From: Pseudomonadota bacterium
Lineage (GTDB): Bacteria; Pseudomonadota; Alphaproteobacteria; Rhizobiales; Xanthobacteraceae
NCBI GenBank assembly: GCA_023405565.1
Contig: JAEXXW010000101.1
Span: forward strand, 1-10,948
Length of the DNA stretch: 10,948 bases
Direction of reading: 5' to 3'
Of the stretch, positions 1 to 7,565 are shown piece by piece; position 1 is the stretch's first letter, and each line of letters opens with the position of its first letter. The notes under the pieces were generated by a model that had not been told where the DNA came from, searched no databases, and saw nothing but the letters and a program-made list of their open reading frames with translations. The position numbers and the translations under genes are program-made.

Positions 1-158
1 AGCTGATCCCGATCGACCTCAAGGTCGGCGACATCGTCCTGTTCGGCAAGTGGTCCGGCACCGAGGTCAAGATCGACGGCCAGGAAGTGCTGATCATGAA
101 GGAAAGCGACATCATGGGCGTCATCACCGACGCCGGCACCAAGAAGAAGGCGGCCTGA
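1..158 (+). CDS. groES: GroES co-chaperonin, 3' part (5' end outside window)
   Basis: This is the C-terminal half of the 10-kDa co-chaperonin, which caps the GroEL ring in the cytoplasm and closes the folding chamber. The reading frame starts at base 3 and gives 51 residues, from [19 protein letters not shown] to [13 protein letters not shown], ending at TGA 156-158. The [19 protein letters not shown] stretch and the following [12 protein letters not shown] are the conserved GroES beta-barrel C-terminal segments. The N-terminal half, including the mobile loop that contacts GroEL, lies before the window. It is followed on the same strand by groEL after 145 bp, the usual groESL order. The operon promoter and any heat-shock control element would be upstream and cannot be seen. 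Identification is secure from sequence plus neighbour. Confidence 0.97.
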   Translation, partial: LIPIDLKVGDIVLFGKWSGTEVKIDGQEVLIMKESDIMGVITDAGTKKKAA

Positions 159-165
159 GCCGAAG

Positions 166-274
166 CGTCATCCTGAGGCGCTTGGCGAAGCCAAGCCTCG
201 AAGGATGACATCACCAGACAGCCCGTCCTCCTTCGAGGCTCACCGCAAAGAGCGGCTCGCACCTCAGGATGACG
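166..274. repeat. Nested palindromic intergenic repeat between groES and groEL
   Basis: The outer arms CGTCATCCTGAGG (166-178) and CCTCAGGATGACG (262-274) are exact 13-bp reverse complements. The inner arms GCCTCGAAGGATGAC (195-209) and GTCCTCCTTCGAGGC (225-239) match as reverse complements at 14 of 15 positions. Each half can also fold by itself: 168-187 against 190-209 is a near-perfect hairpin. This looks like two copies, in inverted orientation, of the short GTCATCCTGAGG/CCTCGAAGGATGAC element that I recall as abundant between genes in Bradyrhizobium and Rhodopseudomonas genomes. It lies inside the groESL transcript, so it should form a large RNA structure between the two cistrons. A role in mRNA processing or stability is inference. 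Confidence 0.8.
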
Positions 275-279
275 GGTAA

Positions 280-1947
<1,668 letters not shown>

Positions 1948-1970
1948 TCCATCTGCATCGCAGACTAATG

Positions 1971-2001
1971 AAGGGGTCGCGCAAGCGGCCCCTTTTCTTT
2001 T
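1971..2001 (+). terminator. Rho-independent terminator of groESL
   Basis: A 10-bp stem, AAGGGGTCGC (1971-1980) against GCGGCCCCTT (1985-1994) with one G-U pair, closes a GCAA tetraloop and is followed by a T-rich run with one interruption. It lies 24 bases past the groEL stop codon. Confidence 0.9.
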
Positions 2002-2081
2002 ACCGTTTTGCTTCAATGGTGACAGCGCGCCTCGCTTTCACCACAGGCAGCGCCCATCGTTGAGCTTGGACCCTGGATTCG

Positions 2082-2414
2082 ATGACGATGATTTTCAGAT
2101 CGCTGCTTGCCTTTGCGCTCATCCTGCCGATCACGACGCACGACGCCCTTGCGGCCGGCAAAAAGAAAACAACGAAGATCACGGTGACCAAGCGCACATG
2201 GAAGGGCTACGGCTTCCTGCCCGGCTACCCGCCCACCGAACGTGAGCGGCGGCGCCAAAGGGATATGACGGACCGGCGCTTCATTGGCTGGGACGGACGA
2301 GTCTATTACGGCTTTGGTCGGCCCGGCTTCTATGGCGGCCAGTATAACGGCGGCAGCATCGGCCCATGCTGGACCTCGACGCCGATCGGCATGATCTATA
2401 ATTGCGGCGGGTAG
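2082..2414 (+). CDS. Small secreted protein of unknown function
   Basis: I do not recognise a named family. The 110-residue product begins with a signal peptide: MTMIFR, a hydrophobic core SLLAFALILPITT, and a probable cleavage near DALAA|GKK at about residues 21-25. The mature part starts very basic (GKKKTTKITVTKRTWKG), has a second charged patch TERERRRQR at 52-60, and ends in an aromatic/glycine-rich region (YYGFGRPGFYGGQYNGG at 76-92). Two cysteines, C96 and C108, could form a disulphide in the periplasm. The start at ATG 2082 is chosen because it gives a complete signal peptide; ATG 2088 is also possible. No clear Shine-Dalgarno sequence is visible. The gene stands alone after the groEL terminator and is convergent with the next gene. 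An envelope location is likely; function is unknown. Confidence 0.7.
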   Translation: MTMIFRSLLAFALILPITTHDALAAGKKKTTKITVTKRTWKGYGFLPGYPPTERERRRQRDMTDRRFIGWDGRVYYGFGRPGFYGGQYNGGSIGPCWTSTPIGMIYNCGG

Positions 2415-2499
2415 CAGGAAGAGAGCGGGTAAGCTTATCTCTCTCCCCTGGCGACAACACAACGAAGGCTCGAAAGCGAGCTCTTGTGAAGTGTCCCTG

Positions 2500-3516
2500 T
2501 TATCGGCCGCCGCTACCGCGATATTGCGTCGGTGAACAGCCGAACCGCGCCCGGAACCGGCGATTGAAATAGGAAACCTCGTTGAAGCCGCAAGCGAAGG
2601 CAATGTCGCTGACCTTGATCGCATCATGGCGCATATCGGACAGCATCGCCCTCGCCTTCTGCAGCCGCAGTTCCAGCACGCGCTCGGTAAAGCCCTGTCC
2701 TGTGTCGGACAAAAGGTCGTTCACATAGCGTCGTGACAAGCCAAGCCCACTCGCGACCTCATCGGTCGAAAAAGCTGGATCGGTGAAGCCCGTCTCGATC
2801 GCGGCAACGATCTCCCGTATCCGTGCCGCACGCAAACCGCGGTCGGATGCGATCTCGGCGGCCTCGCCGTTTGCGCCGAGGGCCAGCGCGAACAGATCGA
2901 GTAGCATGTCGCGCGAACTCTCGATCAATTGCGGATGACTGCCGATGTCCGGAGCGAGCAACAAAAAATCGATGTAGTTTCCGAGATGCCGCACGAGCGG
3001 ATTGAGAGGATCGAGAAGTGTCGCCAGCCTCTCATCAGCGTCAGGCACCCGTTCCAGAATTTGGGAACGCGGCACAAGCGCCATGGTCCATGAAATTCTC
3101 CCGTTTGTCCTGCTCTCGACCGGCAGAGCGTTGGTGTTCACCAGCACGCAGCCAGGAGTCAGGAGAAACTCTCGTCCCCGCTGCTCGAATGATTGCGCAT
3201 ATCTGCTGCGATTGAAGCAGATCCCGATATCTTCACGTTCATTCGAGGACAGATGTTGTGGGCGACGCGCCCACAGATCCGTTGTCGTTTCGAACCGGCC
3301 AACGCTGATATCGCCAAGCGGTACGGCTTCCGTCGATGCGTGGAACGTCCGGTCATCGTTGTGCGCCATATCGGCGGCACCAACCAGGTCTATCCATAGC
3401 TCCCGCCACAGTGAAAAGCGGGCCTTGTTGTCGAGATGGGCCGGAAGCTGATCCGAGGAAAAAACGATTTTCTTCACATTCGTCCAAGAGAAAGAAAGCT
3501 CGCAAACATTGTGCAT
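2500..3516 (-). CDS. AraC-family transcriptional regulator (AraC-binding-like N-domain)
   Basis: This is a DNA-binding activator or repressor. The C-terminal about 108 residues carry the double helix-turn-helix of the AraC/XylS family: the first around FSTDEVASGLGLSRRYVNDLL, the second around KVSDIAFACGFNEVSYFNRR, followed by the family hallmark FRARFGCSPTQYR. The N-terminal half resembles the effector-binding domain of the AraC-binding-like type and has no obvious ligand signature. I chose the ATG at 3516 (MHNVCELSFSW, 338 residues). An in-frame ATG at 3576 would add 20 Arg/Ser-rich residues that look non-coding. The GGAGGT at 3536-3531 is 14 nt from the chosen start, rather far, so the start is uncertain. 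The gene is divergent from the outer-membrane protein gene, which is its most likely target. Base composition is less GC-rich than its neighbours. Confidence 0.9.
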   Translation of the reverse strand: MHNVCELSFSWTNVKKIVFSSDQLPAHLDNKARFSLWRELWIDLVGAADMAHNDDRTFHASTEAVPLGDISVGRFETTTDLWARRPQHLSSNEREDIGICFNRSRYAQSFEQRGREFLLTPGCVLVNTNALPVESRTNGRISWTMALVPRSQILERVPDADERLATLLDPLNPLVRHLGNYIDFLLLAPDIGSHPQLIESSRDMLLDLFALALGANGEAAEIASDRGLRAARIREIVAAIETGFTDPAFSTDEVASGLGLSRRYVNDLLSDTGQGFTERVLELRLQKARAMLSDMRHDAIKVSDIAFACGFNEVSYFNRRFRARFGCSPTQYRGSGGR

Positions 3517-3609
3517 ACCACGACTGCGGGACCTCCGCCCAGAGGCAGCCAGACTGTGTCCCGATGCAGATCGCACTCACCTTCCGAGGGTTGCCTGTGA
3601 GATCAAGAA

Positions 3610-3642
3610 CAGCGCCTTACAGGTCAATCCTGTGAGGCGCTG
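3610..3642. promoter_or_regulatory. Long hairpin/inverted repeat between the araC-type gene and the omp gene
   Basis: CAGCGCCTTACAGG (3610-3623) pairs with CCTGTGAGGCGCTG (3629-3642) over 14 bp with a single T-G wobble, around a TCAAT loop. No T-run follows on either strand, so it is not a standard terminator. It could be an operator for a dimeric regulator or a structured leader. Confidence 0.55.
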
Positions 3643-3652
3643 CCACTGTCTC

Positions 3653-3668
3653 CATCGTTGCAACGATG
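3653..3668. promoter_or_regulatory. Perfect 16-bp palindrome, candidate operator
   Basis: CATCGTTGCAACGATG is identical to its own reverse complement. It lies in the divergent intergenic region, 140 bp upstream of the omp start and 137 bp upstream of the araC-type start. A spacer-free palindrome fits a homodimeric repressor site; the binding protein is not known. Confidence 0.5.
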
Positions 3669-3807
3669 CCACAACCAAAAGAATTGCAAGGTGTCTGCCG
3701 CGACGGCCTGCATCAACGCCCGTGGGTGCAAGACGGCCGCGGGCCGACTCCGGCAAGTCATCCCGAGATTGACGACTGGTAGCCAAGGCTACTTTCAGGG
3801 GGATCAC

Positions 3808-4641
3808 GTGGGACTTGGACGTTCTGTTGCCTTAAGCATCATCACGCTGCAGATCAGCTTTGCGTCGGCTATGGCGGCCGACTTGCGGACCGCACCAGTT
3901 TACAAGGCGGCACCCGCAGCTGTTGCCGCTTATAACTGGAGCGGCCTCTATATCGGAGGAACGGCAGGCGCTGCATGGACGAAAGCCGACGTCGATCTCG
4001 GCGTTGTGAATGGCTCCGCCGCTCTTTACGATCCCGCACAGATACCCGGTCTGCAGGCGGTTGCGTCCCGGACCTTGTCCGAAACCGACGCCATCTTCGG
4101 CGGGAAAATCGGCTTCAACTGGCAATCGAACATGTTTGTCTATGGCGTCGAGGCGGATATCTCATCACTTCGCTTCAACTCAGCCAACACAACGACCGGC
4201 TATCCGTTCGGCGTCGTGCCGCCGCCCGGAATACCAGACTTCGCGACCTTCGATACGACCGTTTCGACAACATGGCTTTCTACGATTCGTGGCCGCGCGG
4301 GTTACGCGATGGACAGAACTCTCATTTATGCGACGGGCGGTGCCGCCTTCGCCAACGTCAAGTTTTCCGACATTTATCGTGGTCACTCACCGCTCGGTTC
4401 GACCTTCGACAATGGCTCAGCCGCGTCCAGCCAGACGCGGTTCGGCTGGGCAGTCGGCGGCGGCCTTGACTACGCTTTCACGAATAACTGGATCATAAGC
4501 GTCGAGTATCTCCACGTAGACCTCGGCTCGATCGATGCATCCGGTTTGGTCACGACGCTGAGTCCGCGAACATCAACTTTCAATTTTTCAACAAAACTGA
4601 CCAGTGACATCGTGCGCGGCGGTATCAGCTACAAGTTCTGA
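3808..4641 (+). CDS. Outer-membrane beta-barrel protein (Omp25/Omp31-like)
   Basis: This is a probable small porin-like barrel in the outer membrane. From GTG 3808 the product has 277 residues: a signal peptide (MGLGRSVALSIITLQISFASAMA) with a likely cut before ADLRTAP, a short linker rich in Ala/Pro, then NWSGLYIGGTAGAAW, the usual opening strand of the Omp25/Omp31/RopB group in Rhizobiales. Alternating aromatic/polar strands follow (WLSTIRGRAGYAMDRTLIYA; RFGWAVGGGLDYAFTNNWII; VEYLHVDLGS), and the chain ends in GGISYKF with the C-terminal phenylalanine that outer-membrane barrels use for assembly. GTG is preferred over the longer frame from 3658 because AGGGGG (3797-3802) sits 5 nt upstream and the signal peptide then starts the protein. 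The gene is single, with its own terminator, and divergent from an AraC-type regulator. The transported solute, if any, is unknown. Confidence 0.88.
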   Translation: MGLGRSVALSIITLQISFASAMAADLRTAPVYKAAPAAVAAYNWSGLYIGGTAGAAWTKADVDLGVVNGSAALYDPAQIPGLQAVASRTLSETDAIFGGKIGFNWQSNMFVYGVEADISSLRFNSANTTTGYPFGVVPPPGIPDFATFDTTVSTTWLSTIRGRAGYAMDRTLIYATGGAAFANVKFSDIYRGHSPLGSTFDNGSAASSQTRFGWAVGGGLDYAFTNNWIISVEYLHVDLGSIDASGLVTTLSPRTSTFNFSTKLTSDIVRGGISYKF

Positions 4642-4719
4642 GGATGACTATGATCAGCTGCGCGCAGCAAGGCCGTTGCCAAACAATGACCGGTTTCTTT
4701 CACCAATGACTTTTCCGAC

Positions 4720-4748
4720 AAGGCCCGGAACAAATCCGGGCCTTTTTT
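4720..4748 (+). terminator. Rho-independent terminator after the omp gene
   Basis: A perfect 10-bp stem, AAGGCCCGGA (4720-4729) with TCCGGGCCTT (4735-4744), ACAAA loop, followed by a continuous T-run to 4748. It isolates omp from amn. Confidence 0.92.
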
Positions 4749-4771
4749 CGCTCATGTCGGTTCGAGCCCGT

Positions 4772-4788
4772 GTGCGGCCGCGCCGCAC
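4772..4788. promoter_or_regulatory. 7-bp inverted repeat just upstream of the amn promoter
   Basis: GTGCGGC (4772-4778) and GCCGCAC (4782-4788) are exact reverse complements around a 3-base spacer. The site ends 4 bp before the proposed -35 element of amn, a plausible place for a regulator to bind. No T-run follows, so it is not a terminator. GC-rich inverted repeats of this size occur by chance in such genomes. Confidence 0.35.
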
Positions 4789-4792
4789 TCGC

Positions 4793-4818
4793 TTGACTTC
4801 ACCGCGATGCGGTAGAAT
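4793..4818 (+). promoter_or_regulatory. Candidate amn promoter (Caulobacter-type spacing)
   Basis: TTGACTT (4793-4799) and GGTAGAAT (4811-4818), separated by 11 bp, resemble the alphaproteobacterial housekeeping consensus TTGACGS - N10-14 - GCTANAWC. Measured as hexamers the gap is 14 bp, short for an E. coli promoter. Transcription would start about 7 bases after the -10, that is within 2-3 bases of the amn ATG. Confidence 0.45.
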
Positions 4819-4827
4819 CTCTGCCTT

Positions 4828-6324
4828 ATGCAGGACCGCCCACCATTCTTGTCCCCTGAGCCTATCGCCACGCGGGAATTCGCCGACGCCAAATCGGCGG
4901 TGGCCCAGCTCGCCCATATCTATCACCGCAACACAGCCTTCCTCCGCGAGCAATTCGAAGCCTTTGCCGCGGGCCAGCCGCTCGCGACACGGGTGCGCGC
5001 GACCTATCCCTTCGTCCGGATCACCACCGACACCTATGCGCGTGTCGACTCCCGCCTAGCCTACGGCTTTGTCTATGGCCCGGGAACACACGAAACGACC
5101 ATCACCCGTCCCGACCTGTTCCACGATTATTTCATCGAGCAGATCGAACTGCTGCTCAACAACCACAAGGTACCGGTCGAAATCGGCGAGTCGAGTGAGC
5201 CGATCCCCATTCATTTCGCCTATGCGTCAGCGATCGCCGCAAGCCTCGCATCGGGCGGCATCCAGACGGACGGACCGCCGTTGCGCGACCGCTTCGACAC
5301 GCCCGATCTTGCCACCATGGATGACGCCATCGTCGACGGCACGCTGCAATTGCCGCCCGGTGCGCCGGCCCCGCTCGCCATGTTCCGCGCAGCACGTGTC
5401 GACTACTCTCTGCACCGGTTGTTCCATTACACCGGCACGGACCCGGAGCATTTCCAGAACTATGTCATCTTCACCAACTACCAGTTCTATATCGATGCCT
5501 TCGTCCGGCTATGTCGCGAGCGGATGGCCGCGGGCGATCCTGACTATGACGCCTTTGTCGAACCGGGCAATGTCATCACGCCCAACGCAAGACTTGGCAG
5601 CAAGGCCGTCACCGACGCGCCAATGCCACGCCTGCCGCAGATGCCGGCCTATCATCTGGTCGCGCCGCGTAGTCACGGCATCACCATCATCAATATCGGC
5701 ACAGGCCCCTCGAACGCCCGCAACATCACTGATCATGTCGCGGTGCTGCGGCCGCACGCCTGGCTGATGCTCGGCCATTGCGCGGGCCTGCGCAATTCGC
5801 AGAAGCTCGGCGATTATGTGCTGGCGCACGGTTATGTGCGCGAGGATCATGTGCTCGATGAAGAATTGCCGCTCTGGGTACCGGTCCCGGCGCTCGCCGA
5901 AATGCAGGTCGCACTCGAACAGGCGGTCGGCGAGGTCATGGGCCTGGCCGGCTATGAGCGCAAACGAGTCATGCGCACCGGCACGGTGGCGAGCGTCGAC
6001 AATCGCAACTGGGAGCTCGGCAACCATGCCGCCGTGATCCGGCGCCTGTCGCTGTCGCGCGCCATTGGCCTCGACATGGAATCGGCCGCGATTGCCGCCA
6101 ACGGCTTTCGCTTTCGCGTGCCCTACGGCACCCTGCTCTGCGTCTCCGACAAGCCGCTGCATGGCGAGATCAAGCTCGCCGGCATGGCGGCCGAATTCTA
6201 TCGCCAGCGCGTCAGCCAGCATCTCACCATTGGTCTGCGTGCAATCGAGAAATTGAAATCGCAGGAATGGGAGCGGCTGCATTCGCGCAAGCTGCGCAGC
6301 TTCGCCGAAGTCGCGTTCCAGTAA
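4828..6324 (+). CDS. amn: AMP nucleosidase
   Basis: This enzyme hydrolyses AMP to adenine and ribose 5-phosphate (EC 3.2.2.4) in the cytoplasm, linking adenylate pools to purine salvage. The 498-residue product has the N-terminal AMP-nucleosidase domain (about 1-180, with IYHRNTAFLREQFEAF at 31-46 and AYGFVYGPGTHETTITRPDLF) and a C-terminal nucleoside-phosphorylase-like catalytic domain. The latter shows GTGPSNARN (291-299), RPHAWLMLGHCAGLR, the LDMESAA segment near 415-421 (E418), and VSDKPLHGE with D441, which aligns with the catalytic aspartate of the family. Length is slightly above the roughly 484 residues of the E. coli enzyme. ATG 4828 has no Shine-Dalgarno and lies very close to the proposed transcription start, so translation may be leaderless. 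It is monocistronic and convergent, 23 bp from the next gene. Allosteric behaviour (ATP, phosphate) is known for the family only. Confidence 0.96.
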   Translation: MQDRPPFLSPEPIATREFADAKSAVAQLAHIYHRNTAFLREQFEAFAAGQPLATRVRATYPFVRITTDTYARVDSRLAYGFVYGPGTHETTITRPDLFHDYFIEQIELLLNNHKVPVEIGESSEPIPIHFAYASAIAASLASGGIQTDGPPLRDRFDTPDLATMDDAIVDGTLQLPPGAPAPLAMFRAARVDYSLHRLFHYTGTDPEHFQNYVIFTNYQFYIDAFVRLCRERMAAGDPDYDAFVEPGNVITPNARLGSKAVTDAPMPRLPQMPAYHLVAPRSHGITIINIGTGPSNARNITDHVAVLRPHAWLMLGHCAGLRNSQKLGDYVLAHGYVREDHVLDEELPLWVPVPALAEMQVALEQAVGEVMGLAGYERKRVMRTGTVASVDNRNWELGNHAAVIRRLSLSRAIGLDMESAAIAANGFRFRVPYGTLLCVSDKPLHGEIKLAGMAAEFYRQRVSQHLTIGLRAIEKLKSQEWERLHSRKLRSFAEVAFQ

Positions 6325-6347
6325 GCGTCTTTTTTCCGTAAAGCGTC

Positions 6348-7361
6348 TTATTGTTTCGCGCGACGATGCCGCCGCAATGTATCGGACGGCGTTTCGCCAT
6401 AGCGCCTGGCATAAAGCGCTGCGGCGCGGCCGAGATGTGTGAGGCCCGCGGTCATCGCCAGCGCACCGACACCACAACCGTCCGGCGGCGATTGCAGAAG
6501 CCGCCGCCAGTAAGCAAGGCGCGCGTTGCGAATGGCGTCCGTCAGCGTCATATTACGGAAACGCCGGAACCCATCCTGCAGCGAGCGCAGACTCACCCCG
6601 GCGATATCCGCCAACTCGGTCACGCTGACCTCGCGATCAGGATGCGCAGCGAGAAAATCCTCGGCCCGCTTTACATGCCCCGGCGCAGGCATTGCCGCGC
6701 CCTGTGCCAGCATCGCACTATGGTCGTGCGGAAGCCCCGTCAGCAGCAAGCCGACGAGGCCGTTGCGCAATTCGCGTTGCACCAGCCGTCCGCTGCCGGC
6801 CGGAAGGACGATGGATTGCATCGCAGCCTGCTGCATCAATATCGCATGTGCGCGGATCGCCTGACCGATGGCGTCGGTCAGCGGCACCGCAGCATCGAAT
6901 TCCACGGCATCCGAAGAACGATCGAGCAAGGCCGAGAGATGGCCCTCCACGATCTTGCGCTCGACCAGCACGATCAATTTGCTGCAGCCCGCATGCCACC
7001 GCATCACCGTCGGCAATGTCGGCGAGAGCAGCGTCGCGATCTCCGGTGACGAGGCGACACGGGCCGCACCGCAGCGCACATCGGACGCACCGGCGAGCGG
7101 CACCTGCAACAGAAAGAAGCCGTCCAGCCGGCCAGGGTCGATGTCGACCTCGGCGCCATACTGCACGTAATTGACCGAATAGCCGTCAAAACGCGCCGAA
7201 TTGTGCATCGCATGAAAGCCCGGCGCGCCGCGCTTTATCGGCGTCAGGCGATGCGGACAGAAAATGCGGGCGACGCCGTCTTCGGCCTCGCCGGGGTCGA
7301 ACGTATTGACCGCATTGAAACAAGCGAGCGGTGGCGTAGAGACATGACCCGTCTGGATCAT
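6348..7361 (-). CDS. AraC-family regulator divergent from the StyA-like monooxygenase
   Basis: This is a 337-residue transcription factor and the probable activator of the adjacent oxygenase unit. Residues about 229-337 form the AraC/XylS DNA-binding domain: first helix-turn-helix VSVTELADIAGVSLRSLQDGF, second region GVGALAMTAGLTHLGRAAA, then the terminal YARRYGETPSDTLRRHR motif. The second helix-turn-helix is less canonical (THLGRAAALYARRYG instead of the usual S-x-FxRxFRxxxG). The N-terminal part (FFLLQVPLAGASDVRCG; SPTLPTVMRWHAG) resembles the AraC-binding-like sensory domain found in regulators of aromatic catabolism. ATG 7361 follows GGGAGAG at a short spacing, supporting the start. Its 3' end is convergent with amn. 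The 204 bp separating it from the oxygenase contain two direct-repeat structures of the kind this family binds. Target and effector are inferred from position only. Confidence 0.93.
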   Translation of the reverse strand: MIQTGHVSTPPLACFNAVNTFDPGEAEDGVARIFCPHRLTPIKRGAPGFHAMHNSARFDGYSVNYVQYGAEVDIDPGRLDGFFLLQVPLAGASDVRCGAARVASSPEIATLLSPTLPTVMRWHAGCSKLIVLVERKIVEGHLSALLDRSSDAVEFDAAVPLTDAIGQAIRAHAILMQQAAMQSIVLPAGSGRLVQRELRNGLVGLLLTGLPHDHSAMLAQGAAMPAPGHVKRAEDFLAAHPDREVSVTELADIAGVSLRSLQDGFRRFRNMTLTDAIRNARLAYWRRLLQSPPDGCGVGALAMTAGLTHLGRAAALYARRYGETPSDTLRRHRRAKQ

Positions 7362-7398
7362 CCTGCTCTCCCAAACAGGACTTCACATGACCAGTCTG
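7342..7398. promoter_or_regulatory. 14-bp direct repeat, 43-bp period, over the araC-type start
   Basis: ACATGACC(C/A)GTCTG occurs at 7342-7355 and 7385-7398 with 13 of 14 bases identical. The 43-bp period is close to four helical turns, so both copies face the same side of DNA. The first copy covers codons 3-7 of the regulator; the second lies just upstream of its ribosome-binding site. This arrangement would suit autoregulation. Confidence 0.5.
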
Positions 7399-7471
7399 TG
7401 ACAGCGGACAGCCAAAGGCCAGCATCAAATTTCGGCGCTCCGACCCTGGGGGTGCAGAAATCCGCGTCCGG

Positions 7472-7508
7472 TGGATATTCGCTGCGCCAGATGGATAGAC
7501 GCCGCGCC
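7472..7508. promoter_or_regulatory. Tandem 17-bp direct repeat, 20-bp period, candidate AraC/XylS operator
   Basis: TGGATATTCGCTGCGCC (7472-7488) and TGGATAGACGCCGCGCC (7492-7508) share 14 of 17 bases, with the TGGATA core and CGCC end conserved. GCG also recurs 8 bp before each TGGATA. Direct repeats about two helical turns apart, including a GGATA core, resemble the XylS-type site TGCA-N6-GGNTA. The repeats end 57 bp before the monooxygenase start, where an activator would sit. Confidence 0.55.
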
Positions 7509-7565
7509 AAGGCCGTCATCCAATTCCTTCCGCAACGGACACCCTCGCTTTGCGGAGTTCAGATC

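Noticed and set aside
2468..2481. Small hairpin GCTCG-AAAG-CGAGC between the convergent 110-residue gene and the araC-type gene
   Set aside because: The stem is only 5 bp and no T-run follows on either strand, too weak to call a terminator.
3769..3795. Promoter-like TTGACGA-N12-GCTACTTT upstream of omp
   Set aside because: It would start transcription within the strong Shine-Dalgarno sequence of the GTG start, which makes both signals useless together.
3658..3807. N-terminal extension of the omp frame to 3658
   Set aside because: It would place the signal peptide internally and runs over the palindrome; the GTG at 3808 has a strong ribosome-binding site.
6323..6349. Direct repeat AAGCGTCTT twice in the 23-bp gap between amn and the second regulator
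   Set aside because: Too short and overlapping the stop codons; a T-run exists but there is no stem to make it a terminator.
5509..6477. 322-residue open frame antisense to amn
   Set aside because: It overlaps the conserved catalytic part of amn and has no recognisable domain or ribosome-binding site of its own.
7203..7565. N-terminal extension of the monooxygenase frame up to 7203
   Set aside because: It would run antisense through the regulator's start, has no homology-like features, and the FAD fold begins right at ATG 7566 behind a ribosome-binding site.
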